Notes: generated from the sequence alone by a model not told the origin. Counted from the first letter of the stretch, positions 1 through 11,025 are shown. The stretch is 39,598 bases of DNA from Candidatus Blautia merdipullorum (GCA_019118685.1 DWYL01000019.1:1-39598); one strand, 5' to 3'. A program made the numbers and translations.

Positions 1-417
1 ATTCATAATGATAAAGGCAGTATTATGGTGGTCAATACAGAGAATAAGGGGGCAGTGAACTGTCTTCCGGGAGATTGCTGCGCAGAAGTTTCCTGTGTGA
101 TTTCTGCAAAAGGGGCTTCGCCCATTGCTTACGGAGAGATGCCGGAGGCAGTCCGGGGACTTCTGCAGATGATGAAAGCAATGGAACAGTGTACGATACA
201 GGCGGCTCTTACCGGGGATTATGGAAGTCTTCTGCAGGCTTTTGCATTAAATCCTCTGATACCGGACGGAGCAGAGGCAAGAAGGGTGCTGGATGAACTT
301 CTGGTGGCTCACGAACAGTATTTGCCACAGTTTACTGAGATCATTGCAAAGCGCAAAAAAGAAGGAGTTTTTTGTGAGGACAGTGTTGTTCAAAATTTAG
401 TGAGAGCTGGACATTAA
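1..417 (+). CDS. GH4-family glycosidase (alpha-glucosidase / 6-phospho-glycosidase-like), C-terminal part, truncated at window edge
   Basis: Frame is open from base 1 (IHNDKGSIMVVNTENKGAVNCLPGDCCAEVSC...). The C-terminus (..IPDGAEARRVLDELLVAHEQYLPQF) resembles GH4 enzymes. Confidence 0.65.
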   Translation: MHNDKGSIMVVNTENKGAVNCLPGDCCAEVSCVISAKGASPIAYGEMPEAVRGLLQMMKAMEQCTIQAALTGDYGSLLQAFALNPLIPDGAEARRVLDELLVAHEQYLPQFTEIIAKRKKEGVFCEDSVVQNLVRAGH

Positions 418-449
418 GGCAATATATAGGAGAAAGGAAGATAAGCAAA

Positions 450-551
450 TGTATAGGTCAGCAGCAAACAAAGTCAAAGACCCTTGCGGCAGTCCCTTTC
501 GGAACATATTTTTAACTTTCCTTACTTTTGCTCCGGGGTTCAAACCCTAAG
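450..551 (+). CDS. possible 33-aa small ORF (MYRSAANKVKDPCGSPFRNIFLTFLTFAPGFKP) containing a dispersed repeat
   Basis: ATG at 450 preceded by AGGAGAAAGGAAGATAAGCAA. Short and no homology known to me. Confidence 0.2.
472..494 (+). repeat. copy 1 of a 23-bp dispersed repeat AGTCAAAGACCCTTGCGGCAGTC
   Basis: Exact match to the reverse complement at 14640-14662. Confidence 0.85.
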
Positions 552-561
552 TTTTTTTCCG

Positions 562-1197
562 TCAGATCTCTTGCTTTCGGATCTCATTCTCCAACCGGTA
601 CAATACATGGCTCATCATAAAAAAGATGGTCTCATAATGGACATAATCCAGGATATTCTCGTCCCACATAAATTTCAGCATTGCCGGGAATTCTTCATCG
701 GAATACCAGAACTGGAAGACCGCAGGCAGAAAAGGAAAAATTTCCAGCCGATAGCTTATATCCCCTACCTGCTCCGGGATCCCGCCCAGTTTTTCACAGG
801 CTCTCGCCAGTTCTTTGGTTTTGTCATCAAAAAATCCTGTATATTTCTGAAAAATATTACCCACAGTCCCGGAAGAAAATACCGTTCCTTTCAGACTGTT
901 CAGGCTGACAAATTTTCCTGAAAGATGGCAGTCCGATTTGGAATCGCAGAGCACATCATAGATGGACATGGCTTCATTATAATCCGTCTGCCTCCAGTCT
1001 TTTGTCTCCGGCTCCTGAACCTGGATCTCCCCGGTTTTCCGGTTTATCCGGTAAAGACTGCTTACAAAAGTAACATAAATATATTCTTCATCACAGGGAA
1101 GCTGAAATTTCTCCGTCATCTGTTCCTGGTTATACCGGAGAAATCTCTTGGCCATCTGTTCCTTCATGATCTGATAGTTGGATTTTGGCATTTCCAT
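562..1197 (-). CDS. DUF3786 domain-containing protein
   Basis: 211-aa ORF, MEMPKSNYQIMKEQMAKRFLRYNQEQM...YRINRKTGEIQ...IYDVLCDSK pattern. RBS GAGGAG overlaps the end of the upstream GNAT gene. Confidence 0.7.
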   Translation of the reverse strand: MEMPKSNYQIMKEQMAKRFLRYNQEQMTEKFQLPCDEEYIYVTFVSSLYRINRKTGEIQVQEPETKDWRQTDYNEAMSIYDVLCDSKSDCHLSGKFVSLNSLKGTVFSSGTVGNIFQKYTGFFDDKTKELARACEKLGGIPEQVGDISYRLEIFPFLPAVFQFWYSDEEFPAMLKFMWDENILDYVHYETIFFMMSHVLYRLENEIRKQEI

Positions 1198-1203
1198 CTT
1201 TTT

Positions 1204-1710
1204 TTACTCCTCTGCATACTTTCCGTAAATACAAAGATCATAGATCTTGTCACCCTTGGTAACTGCCTTTTTCATAACGCCTTCCAGGACAAATCCATTC
1301 TTTTCCAGCACCTTTCTGGAAGGAATATTGGGTTCATAGACCAGTCCGGTGATGCGGATAAGATCCAGCTCTTTATAAGCCAGAAGGCAGATCTGTCTTA
1401 CCGCTTCCGTCATGATCCCCCGGGAATAGTATTCTTCTTTCAGCATATAGCCGATCTCTCCGTCTCTTCTGTAAACATCCGCTTTTCTCTCCACGGAAAT
1501 ATTTCCAACGATCTTTCCATCTGCCAGAATTGCCCGGAAAATCCCATCTTTTCCCTGCTGCTTTTCCGCCATGCCGATCCACCATTGGGCATTATCTTCT
1601 GTATAGGGATAGGGCAGACGGTCAGAAAGGAACTGCCGGTCTGCATTGTGACATAATTTTGCCAGATCTTTTTTATCTTCCAAAGTCCATGGTTTTAATT
1701 CTATTTTCGT
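1204..1710 (-). CDS. GNAT family N-acetyltransferase (RimJ/RimL-like); probable start is a non-standard ACG at 1710 (track start is TTG at 1683)
   Basis: Motifs GEIGYMLKEEYYSRGIMTEAVRQ and EPNIPSRKVLEKNGF. Upstream in-frame codons give xKIELKPWTLEDKKD right after AAGGAGGAGATCACCT. Confidence 0.75.
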   Translation of the reverse strand, partial: TKIELKPWTLEDKKDLAKLCHNADRQFLSDRLPYPYTEDNAQWWIGMAEKQQGKDGIFRAILADGKIVGNISVERKADVYRRDGEIGYMLKEEYYSRGIMTEAVRQICLLAYKELDLIRITGLVYEPNIPSRKVLEKNGFVLEGVMKKAVTKGDKIYDLCIYGKYAEE

Positions 1711-1731
1711 AGGTGATCTCCTCCTTTTTCT

Positions 1732-2811
1732 TTACCCTTCCTCAAACATACTCTCCCGGAAAAGGATCTTATTTTCCTCACCGAAAACCTCTGCTTCTAC
1801 CCCATAGGGAAGGACGCATCTGGGGTGTGCATGGCCGAAATTCACGTTATATATAATAGACAATTCCGGATTTCCCACTGCCTCCCGGTATACTTGTTTG
1901 TATTCTTCGTAGAAAACTTCGTCCTGGGGTTTTCCTGCCAGGATTCCTGTGATCTCTTCAAAAACCCCTTTTTCTCTCAGCATTGCCAGCTCCCGGGCCA
2001 AAAGCTCCGGCTTTGGCTGTTCTTCGCAGGTCTCAATAAAAAGGATCTTTCCTTTCCACTCTTCTTTTTCCGGAAAGAGTCCATACTTTTCACAGATTTC
2101 TTTTTCATCTTTGTATCTAGTCCCGGTAAGGACATCGTAGATACTTTCCGCACAGCCTCCCAGAAGTTTACCCTGGAAACGTCCGCTTCCCTGAAGGATT
2201 TCAAAGCCTTTTGCATCCTCATGAGCTGTTCTTTCTATTCCAAGCGCTGCAGCAGAAAAGTCTTTCCGCTCCTCATACCAGACCGGACTGGGTAAGATCT
2301 CCTTTTTTTCATGGCCGGCAAAATATCCCTGGAAATATTCTTTTGTATAGGGCAGCATGTCCTTACCCATGTCTGCCAGATCGCAGATAAAACAGGGGCC
2401 ATAATAGGTAGTCATCCCCAGCTTGTAAAACATCAGATGATTAATAGTGGTATCCGAAAATCCAGTAAACAGCTTTGGCTTTGTTTTTACCAAAGTTAGA
2501 AATTCCGGATCCTCCATAAGGTAAGGAAGAAGACGGTAGGTATCGTCTCCTCCTATGGCGCAGATAATGCCTTTAATAGAATTATCCCGGAAGGCTTCTT
2601 TTAAATCCTCAGCCCGTGCCTGGGGATTTTTATCCAGATATTCTATGCCCTTTAAAGCATTGGGCATAAAGACAGGCTCCAGTCCAAACTCCTGAAGGCG
2701 TTTTGTGCCCAGTGTGACATTGTGCCGGCAGGACTTTTCCCCAAGCATTCCGCTGGAAAGACTGACTACTGCCACTTTGTCGCCTCTTCTTAATGGCTTC
2801 GGTTTTCTCAT
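1732..2811 (-). CDS. LD-carboxypeptidase / MccF-like peptidase, S66 family
   Basis: 359 aa: MRKPKPLRRGDKVAVVSLSSG..., ICAIGGDDTYRLLPYL, GFSDTT, GGCAESIYDVLTGT. Confidence 0.85.
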   Translation of the reverse strand: MRKPKPLRRGDKVAVVSLSSGMLGEKSCRHNVTLGTKRLQEFGLEPVFMPNALKGIEYLDKNPQARAEDLKEAFRDNSIKGIICAIGGDDTYRLLPYLMEDPEFLTLVKTKPKLFTGFSDTTINHLMFYKLGMTTYYGPCFICDLADMGKDMLPYTKEYFQGYFAGHEKKEILPSPVWYEERKDFSAAALGIERTAHEDAKGFEILQGSGRFQGKLLGGCAESIYDVLTGTRYKDEKEICEKYGLFPEKEEWKGKILFIETCEEQPKPELLARELAMLREKGVFEEITGILAGKPQDEVFYEEYKQVYREAVGNPELSIIYNVNFGHAHPRCVLPYGVEAEVFGEENKILFRESMFEEG

Positions 2812-2992
2812 GGCCCGTCCTCCTTCTGTATAAATTTTCTGTGTCAGATATTTTGTTTACATTTTATCACAGAGAGATTCCCGTAACAACCAGTGATGAA
2901 ACATAGATATTTTACCTCTGAGGTACTAGAATCATTGTATCCAGACTATCTTTCTCTGAGCGCACAGCCATTATACCTATTTCCCGAATACA

Positions 2993-3022
2993 AAACAGGT
3001 ACTGAAGACTCAGTACCTGTTT
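2993..3022 (-). terminator. rho-independent terminator downstream of the tRNA pair
   Basis: AAACAGGTACTGA-AGAC-TCAGTACCTGTTT perfect inverted repeat; minus strand continues TTTTG. Confidence 0.7.
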
Positions 3023-3025
3023 AAG

Positions 3026-3099
3026 TGGAAGCAACGGGGCTCGAACCCGTGGCCTCTCGCGTGTGAGGCGAACGCTCATCCCAGCTGAGCTATGCTTCC
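3026..3099 (-). tRNA. tRNA-Val(CAC)
   Basis: Cloverleaf: acceptor GGAAGCA/TGCTTCC, anticodon loop CTCACAC, T-loop TTCGAGC. CCA not encoded. Confidence 0.93.
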
Positions 3100-3116
3100 G
3101 AAATATAAAATTAAAA

Positions 3117-3189
3117 TGGAGCATACGGGACTTGAACCCGTGACCTCCACACTGCCAGTGTGGCGCGCTCCCAACTGCGCTAATGCCCC
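3117..3189 (-). tRNA. tRNA-Ala(GGC)
   Basis: Acceptor GGGGCAT/ATGCTCC with the G3:U70 Ala identity pair; anticodon loop CTGGCAG. CCA not encoded. Confidence 0.93.
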
Positions 3190-3379
3190 ATACATATTAT
3201 TATAGCACTAATTTTCGTAAATGCAATAAAAATTTCATCAATTCAAGGATTTCCTATCGAAAACTCCTAAAGGCTTCTTCCTATTCCGGGAGCTGCTGCA
3301 TTACATCTGTGCTCAGCATTGACCCACAGTTTTTATGCAGCATCCCCCTTTTTTCTCCATCCTGCAAATCAAATATGTC

Positions 3380-4330
3380 TTATTCCTGAGAGACAGCCAC
3401 TAAATGATCCAGTTTTTCTCCGGACAGATATTTTTTCAGATTGGCGGCACAGATATCCACTACATTATCCAGGGTTACTGAGAGATGATACCCTCCGGAA
3501 ACATGAGGTGTGATAAAAGCCTGGGGCATATTCCAGAGAGGATGATCCGGAGGCAAGGGTTCTGGATCTGTCACATCCAGGGCAGCGCCTCCAAGTCTGC
3601 CCTCTTTCAGCGCCTGATACAGAGCGTCTGTAGATACGGTATCTCCTCTTCCTCCATTCAGGAAAAGGCTGTCCTTTTTCATCAGATCAAAGAATTCTTT
3701 GCCAAACATCCCTTTGTTTTCCAGGGAACTTGGGAGAAAAGAGACCACTGCATCCGCCTTTGGCAGAAGGGCCTTGATATCCTCCTGGAGATGAAGTTCA
3801 TCCACATATTCCGGACAGGGAGCATAGGTTCTCTTTATTCCGATCACATATGCGCCAAGAGCATGAGCAAGCCAGGCAAAATGCTTTCCGATATCTCCCA
3901 GCCCCAGAACCATGACCGTCGTATCACTGATGGAGGTAACCATTCCTTCGTCTCCCCATTTATGCAATTTCTGGTCATCTCTATAAAAATGGAGCTTCTT
4001 CTGCATTGCCAGGAGCATGGCAAACATATGCTCAGATACAGCCTGTCCATAGGCTCCGCTGCAGGAGGTCAGAATCCTGTTTCCCATAATGTCTGCCTTC
4101 GCATAGGCATCAAAACCCGCAGAATTCAGCTGAAGCCACTTCAGTTTCTTTGCCTTTTTGACCATTTCAGGAGGAATGTTTCCCAAAATAACTTCTGCCT
4201 GATCCACTTGCTCCTGCGCAACCCTTTCCGGATCACTAAAAATAATTTCTGCCTTCCCCGCAATTTTTTTCAATAGTTCCCGATGTTTTTCTTTTAAGGG
4301 AATCACAATAAGGATCGTTTTTTCTTCCAT
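3380..4330 (-). CDS. D-2-hydroxyacid dehydrogenase, NAD-binding
   Basis: VMVLGLGDIGKHFAWLAHALGAYVIGIKR Rossmann motif; FLNGGRGDTV; GGAALDVTDPEPLPPDHPLW; ITPHVSG. Confidence 0.88.
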   Translation of the reverse strand: MEEKTILIVIPLKEKHRELLKKIAGKAEIIFSDPERVAQEQVDQAEVILGNIPPEMVKKAKKLKWLQLNSAGFDAYAKADIMGNRILTSCSGAYGQAVSEHMFAMLLAMQKKLHFYRDDQKLHKWGDEGMVTSISDTTVMVLGLGDIGKHFAWLAHALGAYVIGIKRTYAPCPEYVDELHLQEDIKALLPKADAVVSFLPSSLENKGMFGKEFFDLMKKDSLFLNGGRGDTVSTDALYQALKEGRLGGAALDVTDPEPLPPDHPLWNMPQAFITPHVSGGYHLSVTLDNVVDICAANLKKYLSGEKLDHLVAVSQE

Positions 4331-4366
4331 AAAATGCCTCCTCTTTTACAGCTATTCATCATCTGT

Positions 4367-4960
4367 CTATTTTTTTTCTGCAAGGCCATGAATCTTATTC
4401 CGTATCCGCTGCAGTGCGTTGTCAATAGATTTGGAGGATTTTCCCATCTGTGAGGCAATCTGATGATAATCGGTTCCCTCCAGATAAGCCTCCAGCACCT
4501 GATTTTCAAAAGGACTGAGTTTTTCCTGGATTTTTTCCAACATCTGATTTGCGTTTTCCCGGTCAATAACAATCTCTTCCGGGTTCTGCTGCTTTGTGTC
4601 CTCTGCGTCTTTCAGAGGGCTGTTTTCCTCACTCAGAGAAATATAGGAATTTAAGGGCTTATGCTTTTGCCGTCCTGAGATCTCTATGGCTTTATAAATC
4701 TGCCGTTCCACACACAGGCTGGCAAAAGTAGCGAAAGAAGCTCCTTTTTCCGGCCGATAATCCCGCACCGCCCGGAAAAGGCCGATCATCCCTTCCTGGA
4801 TCAGATCTTCCTGCTCTCCTCCGATCAAAAACATGGCATGGGCTTTCTTCAGGACCATGCCCTTATACTTATCGATCAAGAGCTCTTCCAGTTTTTTCTC
4901 TCCATTCTGTGCCCGGCGGATAAGCTCTTCATCTGAAATATCTTCATATTCTTTCATCAT
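4367..4960 (-). CDS. sigH: RNA polymerase sigma-H factor
   Basis: ISDEELIRRAQNGEKKLEELLIDKYKGMVLKKA...EDLIQEGMIGLFRAVRDYRPEKGASFATFASLCVERQIYKAI. Syntenic with rlmB/mrnC/cysS as in Bacillus. Confidence 0.88.
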   Translation of the reverse strand: MMKEYEDISDEELIRRAQNGEKKLEELLIDKYKGMVLKKAHAMFLIGGEQEDLIQEGMIGLFRAVRDYRPEKGASFATFASLCVERQIYKAIEISGRQKHKPLNSYISLSEENSPLKDAEDTKQQNPEEIVIDRENANQMLEKIQEKLSPFENQVLEAYLEGTDYHQIASQMGKSSKSIDNALQRIRNKIHGLAEKK

Positions 4961-4974
4961 TTCCGAAACCTATA

Positions 4975-5724
4975 TTATTTTGTCAGTCTCTGCCTTACGA
5001 TCTCATAAGCCAGGATTCCCGCAGCCACAGAAGCGTTGAGGGAATCAATGTCACCCTTCATGGGAATAGATGCAGTAAAATCGCAGTTCTCCTTTACCAG
5101 CTTAGACACACCCTGGCCTTCATTTCCGATCACCAGTCCTATAGGGCCTGTTAAATTGAGATCATACATCCGGGTACCTCCCATATCAGCGCATACAAAC
5201 CAGATTCCTTCTTTTTTCAGGCTTTCAATAGTCCTGGCAATATTGGTCACCTTAGCTACAGGCGTATAGTTCAGCGCCCCTGCAGATGTCCTTGCCACCA
5301 CAGGAGTCAGCCCTGCTGCCCTGTTTTTAGGTATGATCACTCCATGAGCTCCTGCCAGGTTGGCGGTCCGTATAATAGCTCCCAGATTATGGGGATCCTC
5401 AATATTGTCCAAAACAAAAATAAATGGATCTTCCCCTTTCTTTTTAGCTGCTTCCAGGATATCTTCCACCTCAGCGTAGGCATAGGCCGCTGTCTGAGCG
5501 ATGACTCCCTGGTGGGTTCCTGTCTGGGACATCTGGTCCAGACGTTCTTTCTTTACAAATTTTACGATGGTATTCTGCTTTTTGGCCTCCCGGAGGATGG
5601 TCCTTACAGGGCCGTCCTCACAATGTTCCAGGACAAAAAGCTTATCCACTGTCCTGCCTGAGCGAAAAGCCTCCAGTACTGCATTTCGTCCTTCAATATT
5701 ACTTTCCTGGTATCTGTTCTCCAT
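4975..5724 (-). CDS. rlmB: 23S rRNA (guanosine-2'-O)-methyltransferase RlmB, TrmH/SpoU family
   Basis: EGRNAVLEAFRSGRTVDKLFV, FVLDNIEDPHNLGAIIRTA, IGNEGQGVS, SLNASVAAGILAYEI. Start chosen at ATG 5724; overlaps mrnC. Confidence 0.9.
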   Translation of the reverse strand: MENRYQESNIEGRNAVLEAFRSGRTVDKLFVLEHCEDGPVRTILREAKKQNTIVKFVKKERLDQMSQTGTHQGVIAQTAAYAYAEVEDILEAAKKKGEDPFIFVLDNIEDPHNLGAIIRTANLAGAHGVIIPKNRAAGLTPVVARTSAGALNYTPVAKVTNIARTIESLKKEGIWFVCADMGGTRMYDLNLTGPIGLVIGNEGQGVSKLVKENCDFTASIPMKGDIDSLNASVAAGILAYEIVRQRLTK

Positions 5725-6148
5725 CCTTTTCTCCTTCCTGAAGTCCAAGCTTTACCAGCTCCAGTATCCGCCCCCACTGTTCCGTAAGATACAGATATCC
5801 CATAAGAGCCTCAAAGCCTGTGGCCCTCCGGTAGTCGGACATGGTGGCGTTTTTGGCCATGGTATAGGATTTAGCGTTTCTCCCCCTGCGGAAGATCCCT
5901 ATCTCTTGTTCTGTCAGACAGGGCTTCATTTTTTCGATCATTTCCGACTGGGCAGAAGCCTTCACCAGCCTGTTGGCTCTCTGGTTCAGTTTGTTTACCT
6001 GGGTATTTCCCTTTTCCACTAAAAGAGTACGGATCACCAGTTCATAAACTGCGTCTCCGATATAGGCCAGGGTCAGAGGCGAGTAAGTCCGGATATCCGG
6101 TGCCTCCAGCCCGAAAAGCTCCCTGAAATATTCTAAGCTCTTTTCCAT
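5699..6148 (-). CDS. mrnC: Mini-ribonuclease III
   Basis: SPLTLAYIGDAVYELVIRTLL...FRRGRNAKSYTMAKNATMSDYRRATGFEALMGYLYL; located between cysS and rlmB. Confidence 0.9.
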   Translation of the reverse strand: MEKSLEYFRELFGLEAPDIRTYSPLTLAYIGDAVYELVIRTLLVEKGNTQVNKLNQRANRLVKASAQSEMIEKMKPCLTEQEIGIFRRGRNAKSYTMAKNATMSDYRRATGFEALMGYLYLTEQWGRILELVKLGLQEGEKDGEQIPGK

Positions 6149-7539
6149 TGCACGCCTTCTCTCGTATCTTTCAGAATGATTCCCATAGCCGCCAGCTGAT
6201 CTCTGATCTCATCTGCCCGTTTGAAATTTTTCTCTTTTCTGGCCGCCTGGCGTTCAGCAATGAGTTTTTCCACATCTTCATCCAGCATTTCCTCTTCTTT
6301 ATCCACCAGAAGTCCCAGAACATCGCTTAATTTCACGATGGTATCAAAGAGATACTGGACAAAAGCCTTGCTGCTGTCTCCATTCCCATGGGTATTGGCA
6401 AATTTCACCAGTTCAAAGATAGCTGCAATGGCATCTGCTGTATTAAAATCATCTTCCATAGCTTCTTCATATTTTTTCACATACCTCTGAACTTCTTCAG
6501 TCAGTTTTATCTCCTCTTCGGTCATATCCCCACACTGAGCGGATTTTGTCAGACGTTTTAACTGGTCTGCACAGGTGATAATCCTGTCCAGTGCGTTTTT
6601 AGAAGATTCCATCAATTCTGCGCTGAAATTCAGCGGGCTTCTGTAGTGTGCGTTCAGCATAAAGAACCGCAGGACCTGAAGGTCGTACTTCTCCCCGATC
6701 TCCCGGACAGTGAAGAAATTCCCAAGAGATTTGGACATCTTCCGGTTGTCAATATTCAGGAAGGCATTGTGCATCCAGTATCTGGCAAAAGTCTTGCCAT
6801 TGCAGCACTCAGACTGGGCGATCTCATTTTCATGATGAGGGAAGATCAGGTCTTCTCCTCCTGCATGGATATCAATCTCTTCTCCCAGATATTTTTTGGA
6901 CATTACAGAGCACTCTATATGCCAACCGGGACGTCCTTCCCCCCAGGGAGATACCCAGTAAGGCTCTCCTTCTTTTTTAGGCTTCCATAAAACAAAGTCC
7001 AGGGGATCTTCCTTCTGATCTTCTCCGGAAACCTGAAGAGAGCGGAATCCGGATTGGAGGTCTTCCAGATTCTTATGGGAAAGCTTCCCGTATTCTTTAA
7101 AATTCTTTACCCGGAAATAGACAGTGCCGTTGACCTCATAGGCAAAGCCTTTGTCGATCAAAGTCTGGATCATCTCGATCATGCCGTCGATTTCCTGGGT
7201 AGCCAGAGGATGGGTGGTAGCCGGTTTTACATTCATATCCGCCATATCCTTTTTGCATTCTTTGATATAGCGGGTGGAAATTTCTTCAGCGCTGACCCCT
7301 TCTTCAATAGCCTTGGCAATGATCTTATCATCTACATCTGTGAAGTTCGATACATAGTTAACCTCATAACCTTTGTACTCCATATATCTGCGCACAGTAT
7401 CAAAAACGATCATCGGTCTGGCATTTCCGATATGGATAAAGTTATAGACCGTAGGCCCGCATACATACATTTTCACCTTTCCCTCTTCCAGAGGAATAAA
7501 CTCTTCCTTTCTTTTTGTCAGGGTATTGTAGATCTTCAT
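6133..7539 (-). CDS. cysS: cysteinyl-tRNA synthetase
   Basis: [21 protein letters not shown] (HIGH-type motif), [39 protein letters not shown]. Confidence 0.97.
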   Translation of the reverse strand: MKIYNTLTKRKEEFIPLEEGKVKMYVCGPTVYNFIHIGNARPMIVFDTVRRYMEYKGYEVNYVSNFTDVDDKIIAKAIEEGVSAEEISTRYIKECKKDMADMNVKPATTHPLATQEIDGMIEMIQTLIDKGFAYEVNGTVYFRVKNFKEYGKLSHKNLEDLQSGFRSLQVSGEDQKEDPLDFVLWKPKKEGEPYWVSPWGEGRPGWHIECSVMSKKYLGEEIDIHAGGEDLIFPHHENEIAQSECCNGKTFARYWMHNAFLNIDNRKMSKSLGNFFTVREIGEKYDLQVLRFFMLNAHYRSPLNFSAELMESSKNALDRIITCADQLKRLTKSAQCGDMTEEEIKLTEEVQRYVKKYEEAMEDDFNTADAIAAIFELVKFANTHGNGDSSKAFVQYLFDTIVKLSDVLGLLVDKEEEMLDEDVEKLIAERQAARKEKNFKRADEIRDQLAAMGIILKDTREGVQWKRA

Positions 7540-8288
7540 GAATTTTCTCCTTTTCTCCTTGCATTATCCAATTCTGCTCTGTGCTCCTGTTCAGCCTTTT
7601 CTCTGGCTCTGCGGCACGTTTCTTCTTTTTCTCTCATATCCTGGAGTTCATAACTCATTTTCTGAAGTGCCGAACGAAGCTGCTCATTTTCCCTCTGGAG
7701 GATATGGATATCATCCAGCGTAGGATTCGGCAGATGCACCTGATCCATATCCACTCTGGGCACTTTCTTGTTCTCTCTTCTTACCACTCTTCCAGGAACT
7801 CCCACCACCGTGCAGTTTGGAGGGACTTCCTCCAGCACCACGCTGCCTGCGCCGATCTTGGAATTTTCCCCAATGGTAAAGGATCCCAGGATCTTTGCAC
7901 CTGCGCTGACCATAACATTATCTTTCAAAGTAGGATGACGTTTCCCGGTTTCTTTTCCCGTTCCTCCCAGAGTCACTCCCTGGTATAGGGTTACATTATC
8001 GCCGATAATAGCGGTCTCCCCTATGATCACTCCGGCTCCATGATCGATAAACAGCCCTTTTCCTATTTTTGCCCCGGGATGGATTTCAATACCTGTTTTT
8101 CTGGCTGCTCTCTGAGAAATCCATCTGGCCAGGAAATAATGGCCTTTTTCATACAGCTTATGCGCCCTCCTGTACTGGATCATCACCCGGAAACTAGGAT
8201 ATAGCAGTACCTCAAGAGGGGACTTTATGGCAGGATCCCTTTCCTGGATCACCTGAAACTCTTCTTTTATATGTCCGATAAAGCCCAT
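7536..8288 (-). CDS. cysE: serine O-acetyltransferase
   Basis: Left-handed beta-helix repeats GIEIHPGAKIGKGLFIDHGAGVIIGETAIIGDNVTLYQGVTLGGTGK; 4-nt overlap with cysS. Confidence 0.93.
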   Translation of the reverse strand: MGFIGHIKEEFQVIQERDPAIKSPLEVLLYPSFRVMIQYRRAHKLYEKGHYFLARWISQRAARKTGIEIHPGAKIGKGLFIDHGAGVIIGETAIIGDNVTLYQGVTLGGTGKETGKRHPTLKDNVMVSAGAKILGSFTIGENSKIGAGSVVLEEVPPNCTVVGVPGRVVRRENKKVPRVDMDQVHLPNPTLDDIHILQRENEQLRSALQKMSYELQDMREKEETCRRAREKAEQEHRAELDNARRKGENS

Positions 8289-8349
8289 TTACTCACCTCA
8301 ATCCTGACAATTATTTTGTATCAAAGCTTCATCTGAATTTTCTTATCAC

Positions 8350-8640
8350 AAAAAAATCTCTATATCCCAAAGGACATAGAGACGGATATTTCCGCGGTTC
8401 CACTCTATTTGAAGACAAAGGTCTTCCGCTTATCACCCTGTAACGCTGGTCTGCGTGTCCGGCTGTGTCTTTGCTGAAGCAGTCACCGGACCGGCTCCCG
8501 AATGCACTTTCCCGGGTTTTTCTATAAAAGGGCTTTCAGCCGGCGGCCCTTTCTCTCTGGATAAATCTGTCCGGTACTCTTTTCGTTCCAAGCCTTTCCA
8601 TATCTTCTATTAGTTTATTCATAAAACAGGGTTTTGTCAA
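8350..8640 (-). promoter_or_regulatory. T-box leader (tRNA-Cys responsive) upstream of cysE-cysS
   Basis: Minus strand has GAGTGGAACCGCGG (T-box), terminator stem TCTCTATGTCCTTTGGGATATAGAGA-TTTTTTT, AGTA motif upstream and candidate TGC (Cys) specifier in GAAAGTGCATTC. UGGA bulge matches the UCCA end of tRNA-Cys. Confidence 0.88.
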
Positions 8641-8644
8641 CATA

Positions 8645-8678
8645 AAAAGGAAGTCTTTCCAAAAAAGACTTCCCTTTT
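8645..8678 (-). terminator. rho-independent terminator of gdhA
   Basis: AAAAGGAAGTCTTT-CCAAA-AAAGACTTCCCTTTT inverted repeat just past the gdhA stop. Confidence 0.8.
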
Positions 8679-8712
8679 ATATTTTATCATTAAATGCGAA
8701 GGTCTGAAAATA

Positions 8713-10065
<1,353 letters not shown>

Positions 10066-10262
10066 TCACATTTTTTACTCTGTGTTGTATTATAAAGCCT
10101 TTATAGATATTTTGCAAGATTATTTTTCTATTCCTGCATATTTTTTAATCATATCTGCTATTCCTGATTATTATAATGTTTTTTTGAAACCTTTTTGTTT
10201 TTCGGTTTCATTTCCTTTATCCCTGTAAATCAGAGCTGTCAAAAAGTGTCTTAAAATGCTTT

Positions 10263-10811
10263 TTAATCTTCCGCTGTCTGCTGCCTGCAGCAGCCCTGGC
10301 AGGAAGAAGCGCTCCTGTCATCTCCCATCAGATCCCGGACACTGGTAAGGGCGCACACCGCATGGGCGGAGATCCCCTCCATACTGCCGGTAAATCCCAG
10401 TCCTTCCTCTGTAGTGGCCTTAATATTCACCTGATTTTCCTCCAGGTGAAGAGCCTGGGCCACATTTTGGATCATCGTGTCTATATAGGGGAGCAGTTTC
10501 GGCTTCTGAGCAATGATAGTTGCGTCAATGTTATTAATTACATACATATTTTCTTCCAGAAGTTTTCCCACATGCTGAAGAAGAAGGATACTGGAAATAC
10601 CCTTATACTTTGGATCTGTATCCGGAAAATGTCTTCCGATATCCCGAAGAGCCGCTGCTCCCAGCAGGGCATCCATAATAGCATGGACTACCACATCTGC
10701 ATCAGAGTGCCCCAGCAGTCCCTTATCCCAGGGGATATTCACTCCCCCCAGGATCAGGTCTCTTCCCTCTGTCAGTTTATGGACGTCATATCCCATTCCA
10801 ACCCGTATCAT
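10263..10811 (-). CDS. ispF: 2-C-methyl-D-erythritol 2,4-cyclodiphosphate synthase, with an extra C-terminal tail
   Basis: [68 protein letters not shown]. Confidence 0.93.
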   Translation of the reverse strand: MIRVGMGYDVHKLTEGRDLILGGVNIPWDKGLLGHSDADVVVHAIMDALLGAAALRDIGRHFPDTDPKYKGISSILLLQHVGKLLEENMYVINNIDATIIAQKPKLLPYIDTMIQNVAQALHLEENQVNIKATTEEGLGFTGSMEGISAHAVCALTSVRDLMGDDRSASSCQGCCRQQTAED

Positions 10812-10821
10812 AGTCTGTCTC

Positions 10822-11025
10822 CTACTCTACAGATACGACTTCGTATCCGGCATCCACCACAGCTTTTGTCAGGTCTTCTTTGCTTACAGAATCCGGAGCC
10901 TCAACATAGGCTTCCTTTTTTTCCAGATTTACTTCCGCCTTTACACCTTCAATACCATTTAAGGCTTTTGTCACTGCTGCCTGGCAGTGAGGGCACATCA
11001 TACCTTCGATCTTCATTGTATACAT
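10822..11025 (-). CDS. possible nested in-frame CopZ-like copper chaperone (67 aa) initiated inside copA
   Basis: Internal AAGGAGG ideally spaced (8 nt after AGGAGG) before ATG at 11025; product [24 protein letters not shown]...EVVSVE is a complete HMA domain. Confidence 0.45.
   Translation of the reverse strand: MYTMKIEGMMCPHCQAAVTKALNGIEGVKAEVNLEKKEAYVEAPDSVSKEDLTKAVVDAGYEVVSVE

Noticed and set aside
925-1656. 243-aa plus-strand ORF
   Set aside because: Antisense to DUF3786 and GNAT genes; no domain recognised.
3485-4276. 263-aa plus-strand ORF
   Set aside because: Fully antisense to the D-2-hydroxyacid dehydrogenase; no family signature.
10100-10225. AT-rich gdhA upstream region with repeated CTATTCCTG and the inverted repeat GAAACC...GGTTTC
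   Set aside because: Repeats are short; the inverted repeat lacks a U-tract on the correct side for either strand. Not enough to call an operator or terminator.
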